Assembly: GCA_015060765.1 (NCBI GenBank)
Contig: SUXW01000005.1
Location: forward strand, 99,495 to 163,494
DNA from: Bacteroides sp.
Lineage (GTDB): Bacteria > Bacteroidota > Bacteroidia > Bacteroidales > Bacteroidaceae
Length of the DNA: 64,000 nucleotides
Direction of reading: 5' to 3'
The notes under the pieces are model-generated. The model saw nothing but the letters and a program-made list of their open reading frames with translations, was not told the DNA's origin and searched no databases. Numbering within the stretch: the stretch's first letter is position 1; each line of letters begins with the position of its first letter. Positions 63,877-64,000 of the stretch are shown piece by piece. The translations under genes were made by a program, and so were the position numbers.

Positions 63877-64000
63877 TCGGGACGAATACCACGTATCTCT
63901 CGAACACGGTGAACCGTCGTTTCGGTGTAAACTTGAAGACATTGGTGAACCGTTATCGGGTGAATCACGCCAAGCGTCTGATGGAGGTTTGGGATTCCGC
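63877..64000 (+). pseudogene. 5'-truncated copy of the AraC-type HTH gene (runs off the window)
   Basis: It matches 41146-41269 in 117 of 124 bases and keeps the reading frame, giving GTNTTYLSNTVNRRFGVNLK and onwards up to EVWDSA. Upstream, the frame meets a TAA at 63798, and no ATG lies between that stop and the repeat, so the N-terminal ~70 residues of the regulator are missing. Substitutions change Met to Val and Glu to Asn. It is either a pseudogene fragment or a recombination remnant; the 3' end lies outside the window. Confidence 0.8.

Overview
The window looks like a chromosomal segment of a gut Bacteroidales bacterium, most likely Bacteroides or Phocaeicola. The grounds are the SusC/SusD pair, many lipoproteins with acidic residues after the lipidated Cys, fimbrillin-like and BACON-domain proteins, the frdCAB order, and the Bacteroidetes promoter word TAnnTTTG in front of most transcription units. 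No tRNA, rRNA, phage, IS element or CRISPR array was seen.

Left part (1-12.5 kb): the 3' end of an acetyl-CoA hydrolase/transferase gene, a GH3 glycosidase with a PA14 insert, an SpmA/SpmB-type membrane protein, a YrbG-type Ca/Na antiporter with a GNAT-like protein, a DUF4836 lipoprotein, and a parE-coaD-S41 protease operon. At 12.5-15.1 kb a long leader with an apparent attenuator precedes a 47-residue peptide gene and a fimbrillin-like lipoprotein.

Middle part (15-40.7 kb) is mostly housekeeping: a YpfJ-type zinc peptidase, a PAP2 phosphatase, fumarate reductase frdCAB, dprA, a thioesterase, an ECF sigma factor with a membrane partner, an iron alcohol dehydrogenase, DUF2851, dapB-lepB-(degenerate signal peptidase)-wbqC-like, a mannonate pathway pair, a GH95 fucosidase-type enzyme with an M16 peptidase, a SIS protein with a PfkB kinase, and an M1 aminopeptidase with mnmA.

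Right part (40.9-64 kb) is an accessory surface region. A stand-alone AraC-type HTH gene is followed by a very large, strongly codon-biased coiled-coil lipoprotein (S-layer/PL29-N-terminal type). A 670-bp spacer is packed with short repeats. Then comes a 16-kb, ten-gene operon: SusC, SusD, two accessory lipoproteins, two leucine-rich-repeat lipoproteins, a lipoprotein subtilase with an intact triad, a DUF1573 protein, a lipocalin-like lipoprotein and a five-BACON lipoprotein. It has no glycosidase and no adjacent regulator, so I read it as a candidate protein/peptide capture and degradation system at the cell surface. A convergent fimbrillin/BspA-LRR gene closes the block.

The last 124 bp of the window are a 5'-truncated, 94% identical direct copy of the AraC-type gene, so direct repeats bracket 22.7 kb of surface genes. 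The signals I would follow first are this repeat pair, the protease-containing SusCD operon, the attenuated leader with its small peptide, and the signal peptidase paralogue lacking both catalytic residues.
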